From Anaerolineae bacterium (GTDB lineage: Bacteria > Chloroflexota > Anaerolineae > 4572-78 > J111), in assembly GCA_022071955.1 (NCBI GenBank), contig JAJVIM010000006.1, forward strand, positions 58,924-122,923: 64,000 nt of DNA. The letters are read 5' to 3'. The notes beneath the pieces are model-generated. The model had not been told where the DNA came from, ran no database searches, and saw nothing but the letters and a program-made list of their open reading frames with translations. Below, one piece after another: positions 8,738-17,730 of this stretch (its first letter is position 1; every line of letters starts with the position of its first letter). The translations under genes were made by a program, and so were the position numbers.

Positions 8738-10789
8738 TCACTCAAACAAACTCGCCTGCATCCCGGCCAACTCGGCCAACGGAATGTGACAGTAAATTTT
8801 GTGCCCGTTGTCCGTTTCCTGCCAGGGTGGTTCCTGGGTGCGGCAAATATCGCCCCGGTAGCGCGGGCAGCGGGTATGAAAACGGCAACCGCCCGGCACA
8901 TCCACGGCGCTGGGCACATCGCCTTCCAGCCGAATCCGGGGCCGGCGCTGGCCGTTGCTCTCCGGCAGGGGGATGGCCGATAGCAGCGCCTCGGTGTAGG
9001 GATGGTAGGGCGGGTGCAGTACATCCTCGGTGCGGCCCAGTTCCATCAGGTGGCCCAGATAGACCACGGCAATTTCATCGGCCAGGTAACTGACCACGGC
9101 CAAATCGTGCGAAATAAACAGATAGGCGCTCTGGTTTTCCTGCTGAAGCTGGTTGAGCAGGTTCAAAATTGAGGCCTGTACCGACACATCCAGCGCCGAC
9201 ACGGCCTCGTCAAACAGCAGCAGTTCCGGCTGCGAGGCAAATGCGCGGGCAATGGCCACCCGCTGTTTTTCGCCGCCGCTGAGCTGGGTGGGCAGCCGGT
9301 CGGCGTACGCCGGGCTGAGTTTGACCGCCGCCAGCAGCCGGGCCACCGCCGCCGCCGACTCCGATGGGGACATCCCGGCCAGATGGGTCAGGGTGCGGCG
9401 CAGGGTATCGCCCACGGTGCGGTACGGATTGAGCGCCTCGGTGGGATTTTGAAAAACCATTTGCAACTGGCGCAGCACCGATTGATCGCGCTGGGCCAGA
9501 TTGCGGGCCAGCGGCATTTCCAGCAGCGATACGCCGCCGCTGCTCCGTTCGGTGAGGCCGATAATGCAGCGGGCCAGCGTCGATTTGCCGGAGCCGCTTT
9601 CGCCCACAATACCCAGCGTCCGGCCGCGGCTGGCCTGCACGCTGATGCCATCAACCGCCCGCACCCACTGGGGCTGCTGCCCGGCCACCACCTCTTTCAA
9701 CGAGCGGCGCACGGTGAACTGCTTTTTCAAATCGATGACGTTCAGCACCACCTCGCTGCCGTTGGCGGAAACGGCCGTCAGTTCGGCTTCGTCCGCCGGC
9801 GGCGCGGCGCTGATCTCCCCGGCGGCAATTTCCGGCCAGCGGAAACAACGCACCCGCCGGTCATCGGCCGGCGCTTCCAGCGGCGGGCGCTCGGTATGGC
9901 AGCGATCCACGGCCACCGGGCAGCGCGGGGCAAACACGCAGCCCGCGGGCAGGTCATCGAGCTGAGGGATGTGGCCGGGGATGGGCGCCAGCCGGGTTTG
10001 GTATTTGGTTTGCCCCACCTGCGGCAGGCTGTTGAGCAATCCCTGCGTGTACGGGTGCAGCGGCCGGGCGTACAGCTCGCTCACGGCGGCATCTTCAACG
10101 AGTTCGCCGGCGTACAGCACCGCCACCCGGTCGCAAAAACGGGCCACCACATTGAGATTGTGCGACACAAACAGCACCGCCGTGTCGCGTTGGCGGACCA
10201 GCTCGGCCAGCAAATCCAAAATGACCGCCTCGGTGGTCACATCCAGATTGGTAGTCGGCTCGTCGAGCACCAGCAACAGCGGCTCGGTGCTGAGGGCCAT
10301 CGCAATCATCACCCGCTGCTGCATACCGCCGCTGAGCTGGTGCGGAAAACTCTGGGCCACCCGTTCGGGATCGGCCAGATGCACCATATCGAGCAGTTCC
10401 AGCACGCGCTGCGGCGCGGCCGGGCCGGGTAGCCCCTCGGCAAGCTGCTGGCCCACCCGCAGTGACGGGTTGAGCGACGACAGCGGGTCCTGCGGCACCA
10501 GCTTGATCTGCTCGCGCCAAACGCGGCGCATTTCGGCCGGGCCGAGCGCCAGCAAATCGCGCCCGGCCAGTTCGATGCGGCCGGCACGCACCGCGCCGTT
10601 ATCGCTGAGCGCGCGCAAAATGGCCAGCGCCAGCGTCGATTTGCCGGAGCCGCTTTCGCCCACCAGCCCGTAACTCTGGCCCGCCGCCAGCGACAGGCTG
10701 ACCTCGCGCACGGCATCGAGCCAGTGGTGGCTCTGCCGGTAGGAAACGGTTAGATTTTCAATATTGAGTATGAGTTTTTGATCTGGCAT
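8738..10789 (-). CDS. Fused peptide-type ABC transporter ATPase (DppD-DppF in one chain)
   Basis: A 683-residue protein with two complete ATPase modules. The first has Walker A GESGSGKST (about 44-52) and signature LSGGMQQRV; the second has GESGSGKST (near 395) and LSGGEKQRV. Each half ends with the cysteine-containing C-terminal motif of oligopeptide transporter ATPases (GCVFAPRCP and GCRFHTRCP). DppD and DppF are normally separate subunits forming a heterodimer; here they are joined, which fixes the stoichiometry. It lies between the DppC-like and DppB-like genes on the same strand. The ATG at 10789 has only a weak SD. Confidence 0.93.
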   Translation of the reverse strand: MPDQKLILNIENLTVSYRQSHHWLDAVREVSLSLAAGQSYGLVGESGSGKSTLALAILRALSDNGAVRAGRIELAGRDLLALGPAEMRRVWREQIKLVPQDPLSSLNPSLRVGQQLAEGLPGPAAPQRVLELLDMVHLADPERVAQSFPHQLSGGMQQRVMIAMALSTEPLLLVLDEPTTNLDVTTEAVILDLLAELVRQRDTAVLFVSHNLNVVARFCDRVAVLYAGELVEDAAVSELYARPLHPYTQGLLNSLPQVGQTKYQTRLAPIPGHIPQLDDLPAGCVFAPRCPVAVDRCHTERPPLEAPADDRRVRCFRWPEIAAGEISAAPPADEAELTAVSANGSEVVLNVIDLKKQFTVRRSLKEVVAGQQPQWVRAVDGISVQASRGRTLGIVGESGSGKSTLARCIIGLTERSSGGVSLLEMPLARNLAQRDQSVLRQLQMVFQNPTEALNPYRTVGDTLRRTLTHLAGMSPSESAAAVARLLAAVKLSPAYADRLPTQLSGGEKQRVAIARAFASQPELLLFDEAVSALDVSVQASILNLLNQLQQENQSAYLFISHDLAVVSYLADEIAVVYLGHLMELGRTEDVLHPPYHPYTEALLSAIPLPESNGQRRPRIRLEGDVPSAVDVPGGCRFHTRCPRYRGDICRTQEPPWQETDNGHKIYCHIPLAELAGMQASLFE

Positions 10790-10793
10790 ACTT

Positions 10794-10862
10794 TAATTGC
10801 AATCGGTTATTTTGCCCCATCCCCCAACCCCCTTCCCCAGGGAAGGGGGCTTTAAGTGGTGT
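10794..10862 (+). repeat. GC-rich hairpin repeat (partial copy of the element at 37.9 kb)
   Basis: It starts with the shared run AATCGGTTATTTTGCCCCAT and contains the hairpin CCCCCTTCCC/GGGAAGGGGG. The same opening is seen near 37952. It occupies the gap between the DppC-like and fused ATPase genes. Confidence 0.6.
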
Positions 10863-10891
10863 ACGGGCCGGGGGTGGGGGCTTCTTCTTTT

Positions 10892-11770
10892 TTACTCCTG
10901 GCCCTGCAAGGCCCGTTTCAACCCATCGGCCATCAGATTAACGCCGATGACCAGCAGCGAAATGGCCGCCGCCGGAAAGTACATGGCCCACGGCGTGAGC
11001 GATACGTAGTTGCGAGCCTCGCTGACCATCAGCCCCCAATCCGGGTTGGGCGGCTGCACCCCCACGCCCAAAAATCCGAGCGACGCCACCAGAAAAATAG
11101 CGTACGAAAATCGGAGCGCCGTTTCAACGGTGAGCGCCGGCAGCACCGAGGGTAAAATCTCTCGGAAGAGAATGTGAAAAGTGGTTTCACCCTGGGTGCG
11201 GGCCGCCTGCACAAATTCTTTGGGCTTAACCGAGAGCACCACGCTGCGCACCACACGGGCCACAATGGGCGTGTAGACCACGGCGATGACCAGCAGCACG
11301 CTGTTGCGCGAGGGGCCAATGGTGCCCAGCAGCAGCAGCGCCAGCAGCAGCGCCGGCATGGCCAGCAGGCTGTCGAACAGACGGAACAGGATTTCATCGA
11401 ACCAGCCGCCACGATAGCCGCCCAGCAAGCCAAACGAAGTGCCCACTACCACCGCCACCAGCGTGCCCAAACCGGCCAGCCCCAAAATATCCCGCGCACC
11501 GATGATCACCCGGCTGAATACGTCGCGACCGAGGCGGTCGGTGCCAAAAAAATGCTCCAGCGAAGGCGACTGGCGCGCCGCCCCGGCAAGCTGCTCGGTG
11601 GCGCTGTAGGGAGTCAGCAGCGGGCCAAAAATGGCCAAAAAAATGAACACCAGCACAATTGTTACGCCGATGGCTGACACTGGCCGGGCGTACAGGCCGG
11701 CCAGTACGCGCAGCCAGCGCGAGCCGGGTTTTGATTGGGCGAGTGGAAGAGAAATTGATTTAGTAGCCAT
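10892..11770 (-). CDS. Peptide-type ABC transporter permease (DppC-like)
   Basis: A 292-residue membrane protein with the DppC/OppC layout: N-terminal transmembrane segment (VTIVLVFIFLAIFGPLL), the FGTDRLGRDVFSRVIIGAR motif typical of DppC, and about five further hydrophobic segments. The EAA-like loop is near ARTQGETTFHILFREILPS. It pairs with the DppB-like permease encoded downstream. The upstream gap to the binding-protein gene holds a perfect hairpin (11781-11815) that could act on expression. Confidence 0.93.
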   Translation of the reverse strand: MATKSISLPLAQSKPGSRWLRVLAGLYARPVSAIGVTIVLVFIFLAIFGPLLTPYSATEQLAGAARQSPSLEHFFGTDRLGRDVFSRVIIGARDILGLAGLGTLVAVVVGTSFGLLGGYRGGWFDEILFRLFDSLLAMPALLLALLLLGTIGPSRNSVLLVIAVVYTPIVARVVRSVVLSVKPKEFVQAARTQGETTFHILFREILPSVLPALTVETALRFSYAIFLVASLGFLGVGVQPPNPDWGLMVSEARNYVSLTPWAMYFPAAAISLLVIGVNLMADGLKRALQGQE

Positions 11771-11780
11771 AAGTTTTCAC

Positions 11781-11815
11781 TTTGTGGTGCGGCGGCTTTG
11801 CCGCCGCACCACAAA
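11781..11815. repeat. Perfect 16-bp hairpin
   Basis: TTTGTGGTGCGGCGGC and its exact inverse are separated by TTT. No T-run follows on the minus strand, so a terminator role is doubtful. The arms resemble the central palindrome at 38021-38059 in layout. It may be a repeat that affects mRNA stability between the binding-protein and permease genes. Confidence 0.7.
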
Positions 11816-11851
11816 CATTTGATAGGAGACGGGAGGCAGTTATCGCATTTC

Positions 11852-13615
11852 TTACTGCGCCGGGCGAATGGCAGCCAGATCGGTGCGGCCGGCAAACGCT
11901 TTTAACTCAAAGCCGGTGAACTGATCGCGGATAGCGCCCAATTGGGGGAAGAAGTACGGCACAATGATCGGGCCGCGTTCAATGAGAATGCGCTGAATTT
12001 CTTTGTAGGCGGCTACGCGCTCGGCTTCGTCCAGGGTGGTGCCGGCGGTTTTGGCCAGGGCGTCAAACTCCTCGTCGGAAAAGTGCGACTCGTTCCATTT
12101 GGCGTCGGTCACCAGCATAACGTCCATGTAAAATTGCGGGATAGGCCGCGAGCCCCAGCCGGTGATACCCAGGTCAACTTCCAGCCAGCCGTTATCGCCG
12201 TAATAAACGCTTTCCGGCTCAACCAGCACATTCACGTCGATGCCGGCTGCAGCCCACTGCTCTTTGAGTACCACCGCCAAATCGGGCCGGTCGCCGGAGT
12301 CCGGCACGTGCAGATCGAGCTTTAAGCCATCAGGATAACCGGCTTCGGCCAGCAAGGCTTTGGCGGCGGCGGGGTCACGCGCGGGAATGGGGGTGTCTTC
12401 GCTGTAGTAGGCAGTGTACAACGGGCCGATGGGCGTATCGCGGCCGGGCGCGCCCAGCCCCAGGGTAACGGTATCGAAAATGGCCTGCCGGTCGGTGGCC
12501 AGTTTGAGCGCCTGAATCACGCGCGGGTCATTGCCCGGAGCGCGGTCGGTGCGCAGCCGGACCGCATCGAAACCGTTGGTCGGCACGGCCACGGCGTTGA
12601 TACCGGGTTCTTCTTTGAGGGTAAGAAACAGCGGCGTAGGCATACGCATGGCCAGATCAACCTGGCCGCTGCGCAGCGCATCCACGGAAGCGGCCGGGTC
12701 GCTGAAAAAGATGAATTCCATTTCGGCCACGCCCGGTTTGCCGGGGATAAAGTAGGCATCGTTGGCGGCAAAGGTCATACGGTCTTCGGGAATGTAGTTG
12801 GTCACTTTGAAGGGACCGGTGCCGTTGAAAGTGGTGGCCGCATCCTGCGTATTGGCCTTGAGGATGGCAGCGTGGTTGTCGCTCAGGTCAAACAGGAAAA
12901 ACGGGTTGGTTTCTTTGAGGGTGAAGACTACTTCCGTGTCGCTGGCAGCCTCAATGCTGGCGATGTTGGCGTACAGGTCGGCGGTGGGCAGTTCGAGCGC
13001 CGGGTCGCGCAGGCGGTCAAACGTCCACACCACATCGGCGGCGGTCAGCGGGCTGCCATCGTGAAAGGTAACGCCGCGGGCCAACTGAAAGGTGTACTGC
13101 AAGCCATTGCCGCTCACGGCCCAACTGGTAGCCAGCCGGGGCCGGATATTGTTGCCGGCATCAACATCAACCAGATAATCATACACGGCATTGAGCACGG
13201 CAATTTCACTATCTGACGAGGCAAAGGCGGGGTCGAGCTGGACGGGGATTTCCCAGACAACGACCAGCTTGCCGCTGGCAGCAGTAGCCGGCGCGGCCGC
13301 ACCGGAATATTCGGCCAGTAGTTGGGCGGCTTCTTCGGCGCCGGGAATCCATAGTTTTTGGCCGGTTTCGATGACATCCGGGTTGTCAATTTTGGCAAAG
13401 CCGGGATCGGTTTCGGCTTTGGCGTTGGTGCCCAGCCAGATGGCCGGCCAGTTGAACACATCACCGTAAAATTTATCGGCCAGCTTGCTCAGCCAGTCAT
13501 CGGCCTGAACGGTGTACTCCTGGCCATCACTTTGCGGCAGTGGGGCGGCGGCGTGAGCCACGCCCAGCGACAATACAAAAACTAACAGCAGTAAAATCAG
13601 TGTGATTCTATGCAC
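11852..13615 (-). CDS. Peptide-type substrate-binding protein with N-terminal LysM-like domain
   Basis: A 587-residue protein. Residues 1-25 form a signal peptide (LILLLLVFVLSLGVAHAA) with no lipobox Cys. Residues about 32-91 look like a LysM-type unit (EYTVQADDWLSKLADKFYGD through TGQKLWIPG). The rest is a family 5 binding protein, with GVTFHDGSPLTAADVVWTFD. LysM units usually bind peptidoglycan or chitin-like glycans, so this domain could hold the receptor in the wall instead of a lipid anchor (inference). The GTG start is preceded by AGGAG six bases away. It is the first gene of the importer operon running down to 7591. Confidence 0.9.
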   Translation of the reverse strand: MHRITLILLLLVFVLSLGVAHAAAPLPQSDGQEYTVQADDWLSKLADKFYGDVFNWPAIWLGTNAKAETDPGFAKIDNPDVIETGQKLWIPGAEEAAQLLAEYSGAAAPATAASGKLVVVWEIPVQLDPAFASSDSEIAVLNAVYDYLVDVDAGNNIRPRLATSWAVSGNGLQYTFQLARGVTFHDGSPLTAADVVWTFDRLRDPALELPTADLYANIASIEAASDTEVVFTLKETNPFFLFDLSDNHAAILKANTQDAATTFNGTGPFKVTNYIPEDRMTFAANDAYFIPGKPGVAEMEFIFFSDPAASVDALRSGQVDLAMRMPTPLFLTLKEEPGINAVAVPTNGFDAVRLRTDRAPGNDPRVIQALKLATDRQAIFDTVTLGLGAPGRDTPIGPLYTAYYSEDTPIPARDPAAAKALLAEAGYPDGLKLDLHVPDSGDRPDLAVVLKEQWAAAGIDVNVLVEPESVYYGDNGWLEVDLGITGWGSRPIPQFYMDVMLVTDAKWNESHFSDEEFDALAKTAGTTLDEAERVAAYKEIQRILIERGPIIVPYFFPQLGAIRDQFTGFELKAFAGRTDLAAIRPAQ

Positions 13616-13749
13616 GGTCCTCTCCTGTTTTTTTTTAATTGTTTGAATATGTTGCTGTTGACGCGCCAGAAACCGGGTTTCTTACCGGAACAATCGGCAT
13701 TGATGTTGAGTATAGGGGAAAGCGCCAAAATTCTGTGTGAGCTACCTTA

Positions 13750-13797
13750 CCATATGTTCTACAATCTGCCAAACCATATGTTCTATATTCTGCCAAA
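13750..13797. promoter_or_regulatory. Two adjacent 24-bp direct repeats in a divergent intergenic region
   Basis: Units 13750-13773 and 13774-13797 both read CCATATGTTCTA, then four variable bases, then CTGCCAAA; 22 of 24 positions agree. They sit between the divergent peptide importer and betaine importer genes, so they may be a regulator binding site. The rest of the 13616-13933 gap shows only AT-rich DNA and the promoter at 13880. Confidence 0.5.
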
Positions 13798-13879
13798 TGC
13801 GCATAAAAATTACCCAGTTTACGGCCTGGCCTGTTGTCCGGGCGGTTAAAGCCGACTATATAGGTAGGCCGGCAGCCAT

Positions 13880-13908
13880 TTGGAAGTTTTGACAGAATAC
13901 CCTATACT
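13880..13908 (+). promoter_or_regulatory. Sigma70-like promoter for the betaine importer operon
   Basis: TTGGAA and TATACT with a 17-base spacer. It ends 26 bases before the ATG at 13934, so the leader would be very short, with the SD-like TTAGGAG at its start. Confidence 0.5.
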
Positions 13909-13933
13909 AATTGATTTAGGAGCGAGTCAGCAG

Positions 13934-15160
13934 ATGAATCAAGCGGAAGCCGAGGCTCAAATTTCGTGCCGCCACGTGTGGAAAGTATTTGGGCCGCACC
14001 CGGACCAGGTAAAAGACCAGCTCGATAGCGGCCTGTCCAAGGCAGAAATTTTGGCGCAAACCGGCCACGTCGTCGCCGTTAAAGACGTTTCGTTTGATGT
14101 TTATCGCGGCGAAACGTTTGTGGTGATGGGCCTGTCGGGCAGCGGCAAATCGACGCTGATCCGCTGCATTGCCCGCCTCATCGAAACCACCAGCGGCCAG
14201 ATAGTGGTTGATGGCGAAGACATTTTGGCGATGAACCGCAAACAACTGCGCCGGCTGCGCCGCCACAAAATGAGCATGGTTTTTCAGCATTTTGGCCTGT
14301 TTCCCCACCGCCAGATCATCGATAACGTGGCTTACGGCCTGGAAGTACAGGGTGTAAAAAAGAACACCCGCCACGCCAAAGCCCGCGACGTGCTCAAACT
14401 GGTTGGCCTCGATGGCTGGGAAAAACATTACCCCGGCGAACTCAGCGGCGGCATGCAGCAGCGAGTGGGCATTGCCCGGGCGCTGGCCGTCGATCCGGCC
14501 ATTTTGCTGTTTGATGAGCCTTTCAGCGCGCTCGATCCCCTCATCCGGCGCGAAATGCAGGATGAGCTGATCATCCTGCAAAAAATGATGCACAAAACCA
14601 TTGTGTTTATCACCCACGATTTTCTGGAAGCGGTAAAACTGGGTGACCGCATCGCCATTATGAAAGATGGCGAAATTGTGCAGATTGGCACTCCGGCGCA
14701 GGTGGTGATGAACCCGGCCACCGATTACGTGCGCGAATTTACCAAAGATGTGCCGCGTTCGCGGGTGCTCAACGCCCAATCGGTCATGCAGGTGCCGCCG
14801 GTAGTGGCCAGCGCCAGCGACTCGGTGCAGGCAGTTGCGGCTGAACTGGAGCGCCAAAATTGCGTCGCCGCCTTTGTAAAAGACGAACAGGACACATTTT
14901 TGGGCGTGCTCCTGCGCGAGCAACTGAGCAACAGGCCAAAAACCAACGGCTCGGGGCTTAAACCGCTGCTCTCTACCCGGTTTCCCACCGTTTCACCCGA
15001 TACCATGCTGGGCGATCTCATTCGCCTGACGGTAGACAACGACGTGCCGGTGCCAGTGGTGGACCGGCACCACAAATTGCTGGGCGCTGTAGACCGCACG
15101 CTGGTGATGCTGGCGCTCAGCAACCCGCCCGATCCCGCAGAGGATTCCAAACCCGAATGA
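13934..15160 (+). CDS. proV: Glycine betaine/proline-type ABC transporter ATPase with CBS-like C-terminus
   Basis: About 408 residues. Features of ProV/OpuAA: N-terminal [16 protein letters not shown], Walker [10 protein letters not shown] (about 66-74), the Q-loop region [12 protein letters not shown], signature [15 protein letters not shown], Walker [14 protein letters not shown], and the H-loop FITHDFLEA. The C-terminal third resembles the CBS pair that senses ionic strength in osmoregulatory importers (two repeats, around [14 protein letters not shown] and [13 protein letters not shown]). The ATG at 13934 is preferred since the conserved region begins right after it. Its stop overlaps the permease start by four bases. 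Confidence 0.93.
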   Translation: MNQAEAEAQISCRHVWKVFGPHPDQVKDQLDSGLSKAEILAQTGHVVAVKDVSFDVYRGETFVVMGLSGSGKSTLIRCIARLIETTSGQIVVDGEDILAMNRKQLRRLRRHKMSMVFQHFGLFPHRQIIDNVAYGLEVQGVKKNTRHAKARDVLKLVGLDGWEKHYPGELSGGMQQRVGIARALAVDPAILLFDEPFSALDPLIRREMQDELIILQKMMHKTIVFITHDFLEAVKLGDRIAIMKDGEIVQIGTPAQVVMNPATDYVREFTKDVPRSRVLNAQSVMQVPPVVASASDSVQAVAAELERQNCVAAFVKDEQDTFLGVLLREQLSNRPKTNGSGLKPLLSTRFPTVSPDTMLGDLIRLTVDNDVPVPVVDRHHKLLGAVDRTLVMLALSNPPDPAEDSKPE

Positions 15161-17310
15161 TCAAATGGCAATCCGTTAGACAAGAAGTTGCCGTAAACAA
15201 GCGCGATATCATCGCGCTGGCGGCGCTGGCAGTGGTTGTGTTTTTGCTGCCGCGGCTGGTCAGCCAGCTCCCGCTGGAGGTGGAAAAATTTCCCGCCGCA
15301 TGGAATTTGCATCTACGCCAGCCCATCGACGCCTTTCAGGATTGGGTGATTGGCCACCGGGCCACCCACCCGCTGTTTGTTTACTTTTTTGACCCCGCCA
15401 GTGATATCATCGACGCCGGCATTCGCCGGGTAGAAGCCTTTTTGTTGTGGTTGCCGTGGCCGGTTTTAATGGCCCTAACCTATTTACTGGGCTATCGCGC
15501 TGCCGGATTCCGGGTGGGGTTGCTGTGCGCCGGCAGCCTCTATTTTATGGGCATGGTTGGCCTGTGGGCGGAAAGCATGCAAACGCTGGCGCTGATGGGT
15601 GTATCGGTGTTTATTGCGCTGGTGATTGGCATTCCGCTGGGAATTTTTTCGGCGCGGTACAATAAGCTCGATGCCTCACTGCGGCCTATCCTCGACGCCA
15701 TGCAGACCATGCCCGCGTTTGTTTACCTTATCCCGGTGCTGCTCTTTTTTGGCATCGCCCGCGTGCCGAGCGTGGTGGCCACGGTAATTTACGCCCTGCC
15801 GCCGGCCATCCGGCTGACCAATCTGGGCATCCGGCGGGTATCGCCGACCACGGTTGAGGCGGCCCGCTCGTTTGGCTCCACATCGACTCAAACCCTGTTC
15901 AAAGTGCAACTGCCGCTGGCCATGCCCACCATTATGGCCGGCGTTAACCAGACCATTATGATGGCGCTGGGCATTGTGGTAATTGCCGCGCTGATCGGCG
16001 CGGGCGGGCTGGGCCGAGAGGTGCTGGTCTCGTTGCAGCGGCTGCGGGTAGGTGAAGGGTTGATGGCCGGGCTGGCGATTGTGTTTATGGCCGTTATCCT
16101 CGACCGGATCAGCCACGGTTTTGCCCAAAAAGAGTCGGCCCATTCCGCGCAGCAGGCCCGCGGCTTTCATTTGCTGCCCAACGGCTGGCATCGATTTGGC
16201 CCGGCGCGCGCCGTTGAACACGGCATCGACGCGGCGCTGGGCGGCAGCTATTGGCTGGCGCAGCAAATAACCAACGGTCTGGGCACACTCACCACCGCCA
16301 TTTTGCGGCGGGCCGGCAAAGCCAATTCCGCCCCGACGGTGGCCGCCTTTTTACAGCGACACATCTATTTTACCGGCTCGCTGGCGCTGCTGGCCGGGCT
16401 GTTACTCATCAATGTATTAATGCCGTTTGGCCCGTTTCCGGCCGGCTGGCAAATTGACCTGACCCGGCCGGTGGATCAGGCCGTAGCCTGGATGCGCGAC
16501 AACCTGTACCAGATTGGCAGCCTGCCCATCGGCACCGGCCCGGTGAGCGATTTTCTGGTGATTTACGGCATTAACCCGCTGCGTAAATTTTTGCAGGCGT
16601 GGATGCCGTGGCCGCTGCTGATCGTTGGTGTGGCCCTGCTCACCTATTTTGTTTCAAACGTGCGTATGGCCGCGCTGTCGGCGGTTGGGCTGTTTGTTAT
16701 CGGGCTGCTGGGGATGTGGGAACAAAGTATGGACACCCTCAGCCAGGTGATTGTGGCCGTGCTGGTAACGGTGGCCATCGCTTTGCCGGTGGGTATTTTG
16801 GCTGCGCGCAACAACACTTTTGAAGCCATCCTGCGGCCGGTGCTGGATTTGCTGCAAACTATTCCGCCGTTTGTCTATTTAGTGCCGGTGATTATGCTGT
16901 TTAATGTGGGGCGCGTACCGGGGATTATCGCTTCGGTGCTGTACGCGCTGCCGCCGGGCATCCGGCTGATCAACCTGGGCATCCGGCAGGTAGCGCCGGA
17001 AACCGTTGAAGCGGCGCAGGCGTTTGGCTCATCGGCCCGGCAAACGCTGTTCAAAGTGCAACTGCCGCTGGCGCTGCCCTCGATTATGATGGGCGTGAAT
17101 CAGGTAGTGATGATGGGGCTGGCGATGGTCATCATTGCCGGGCTGGTAGGCGGCGGCGGGCTGGGGCTGGAAGCAGTGATCGGCCTGGCCAAAAACCAGA
17201 CCGGGCGCGGGCTGGAAGCCGGGCTGGCCATTGTTATTCTGGCCATGATTATGGACCGGGCCACCCAGGCCTGGGTGAACAAGCGACAAAATTACTCCTC
17301 TGAAAAGTAG
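15157..17310 (+). CDS. Tandem-duplicated betaine-type ABC permease (two ProW-like domains)
   Basis: A 717-residue membrane protein made of two homologous halves. Matching landmarks are [14 protein letters not shown] versus [31 protein letters not shown] versus [17 protein letters not shown], and [18 protein letters not shown] versus [18 protein letters not shown]. Each half has its own binding-protein-dependent transport domain with about six membrane segments. ProW usually works as a homodimer of one such domain; here both channel halves are in one chain. It is translationally coupled to the ATPase gene. The binding protein is encoded on the other strand and ends convergently 420 bases away. 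Confidence 0.92.
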   Translation: MIKWQSVRQEVAVNKRDIIALAALAVVVFLLPRLVSQLPLEVEKFPAAWNLHLRQPIDAFQDWVIGHRATHPLFVYFFDPASDIIDAGIRRVEAFLLWLPWPVLMALTYLLGYRAAGFRVGLLCAGSLYFMGMVGLWAESMQTLALMGVSVFIALVIGIPLGIFSARYNKLDASLRPILDAMQTMPAFVYLIPVLLFFGIARVPSVVATVIYALPPAIRLTNLGIRRVSPTTVEAARSFGSTSTQTLFKVQLPLAMPTIMAGVNQTIMMALGIVVIAALIGAGGLGREVLVSLQRLRVGEGLMAGLAIVFMAVILDRISHGFAQKESAHSAQQARGFHLLPNGWHRFGPARAVEHGIDAALGGSYWLAQQITNGLGTLTTAILRRAGKANSAPTVAAFLQRHIYFTGSLALLAGLLLINVLMPFGPFPAGWQIDLTRPVDQAVAWMRDNLYQIGSLPIGTGPVSDFLVIYGINPLRKFLQAWMPWPLLIVGVALLTYFVSNVRMAALSAVGLFVIGLLGMWEQSMDTLSQVIVAVLVTVAIALPVGILAARNNTFEAILRPVLDLLQTIPPFVYLVPVIMLFNVGRVPGIIASVLYALPPGIRLINLGIRQVAPETVEAAQAFGSSARQTLFKVQLPLALPSIMMGVNQVVMMGLAMVIIAGLVGGGGLGLEAVIGLAKNQTGRGLEAGLAIVILAMIMDRATQAWVNKRQNYSSEK

Positions 17311-17345
17311 GGGTCAGGAATCAGGAGTTAGGAGTTAGGGCAGGA
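17311..17345. repeat. Period-7 array after the betaine permease gene
   Basis: GGGTCAG, GAATCAG, GAGTTAG and GAGTTAG units begin right at the stop codon. In minus orientation the array resembles those before start codons, but no SD or gene follows in that direction. Confidence 0.65.
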
Positions 17346-17538
17346 GATTTCCTGGCCCAGAGTAGGTTGGGCTTGCAAAGTGGCCTACTCAATTTTCACC
17401 CGCGCCGGCCACCGCTCAACTCTCACCCGGCAAACCTAACCGACGCCCTAAAAAAGTATTGCTTGATACTTTAAACGTACGCCTAGCGTTTTTAAACGCA
17501 AAGGAAGAGGCCCGAAACCTACGCATTGTTGGAAAATA

Positions 17539-17658
17539 GTAACTACTCAACCGCACCATTCTGGATGTCATTCCCGCGTGTTTTTAGCGGGCATCCACCG
17601 TTTTGGCTTTCAGTGGATGCCCGATAAAGACATTCGGGCATGACGGCTGAGTAGTTAC
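17539..17658. mobile_element. MITE-like element with 11-bp terminal inverted repeats
   Basis: GTAACTACTCA at 17539-17549 is repeated in inverse at 17648-17658. Inside is a strong hairpin (GGGCATCCAC / GTGGATGCCC) and a near-inverted GTCATTCCCG / CGGGCATGAC pair. At 120 bases with no coding frame it fits a non-autonomous miniature element. Flanking target duplications are not obvious. It sits in the 17311-17730 gap. Confidence 0.6.
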
Positions 17659-17673
17659 GGAAAATATAGCAAC

Positions 17674-17705
17674 AAAAAACACGCTCCAATCGAGCGTGTT
17701 TTTTT
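17674..17705. terminator. Rho-independent terminator after the ProX-like gene
   Basis: A 9-bp stem AACACGCTC/GAGCGTGTT with a five-base loop, flanked by an A-run on one side and a T-run on the other. It can work in both directions, ending the minus-strand binding-protein transcript and any read-through from the plus-strand permease gene. Confidence 0.85.
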
Positions 17706-17730
17706 ATATGTTCAAAAAGGGCTGCTGCAA

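Noticed and set aside
9383..10432. Plus-strand open frame of about 350 codons
   Set aside because: It is antisense to the fused ABC ATPase, is rich in His, Arg and Gln, and has no SD or known motif.
11781..11815. Terminator between the binding protein and DppC-like genes
   Set aside because: The hairpin is perfect but no T-run follows on the minus strand; kept as a repeat.
13750..13797. Minimal CRISPR-like array
   Set aside because: Two adjacent repeats without spacers and no cas genes.
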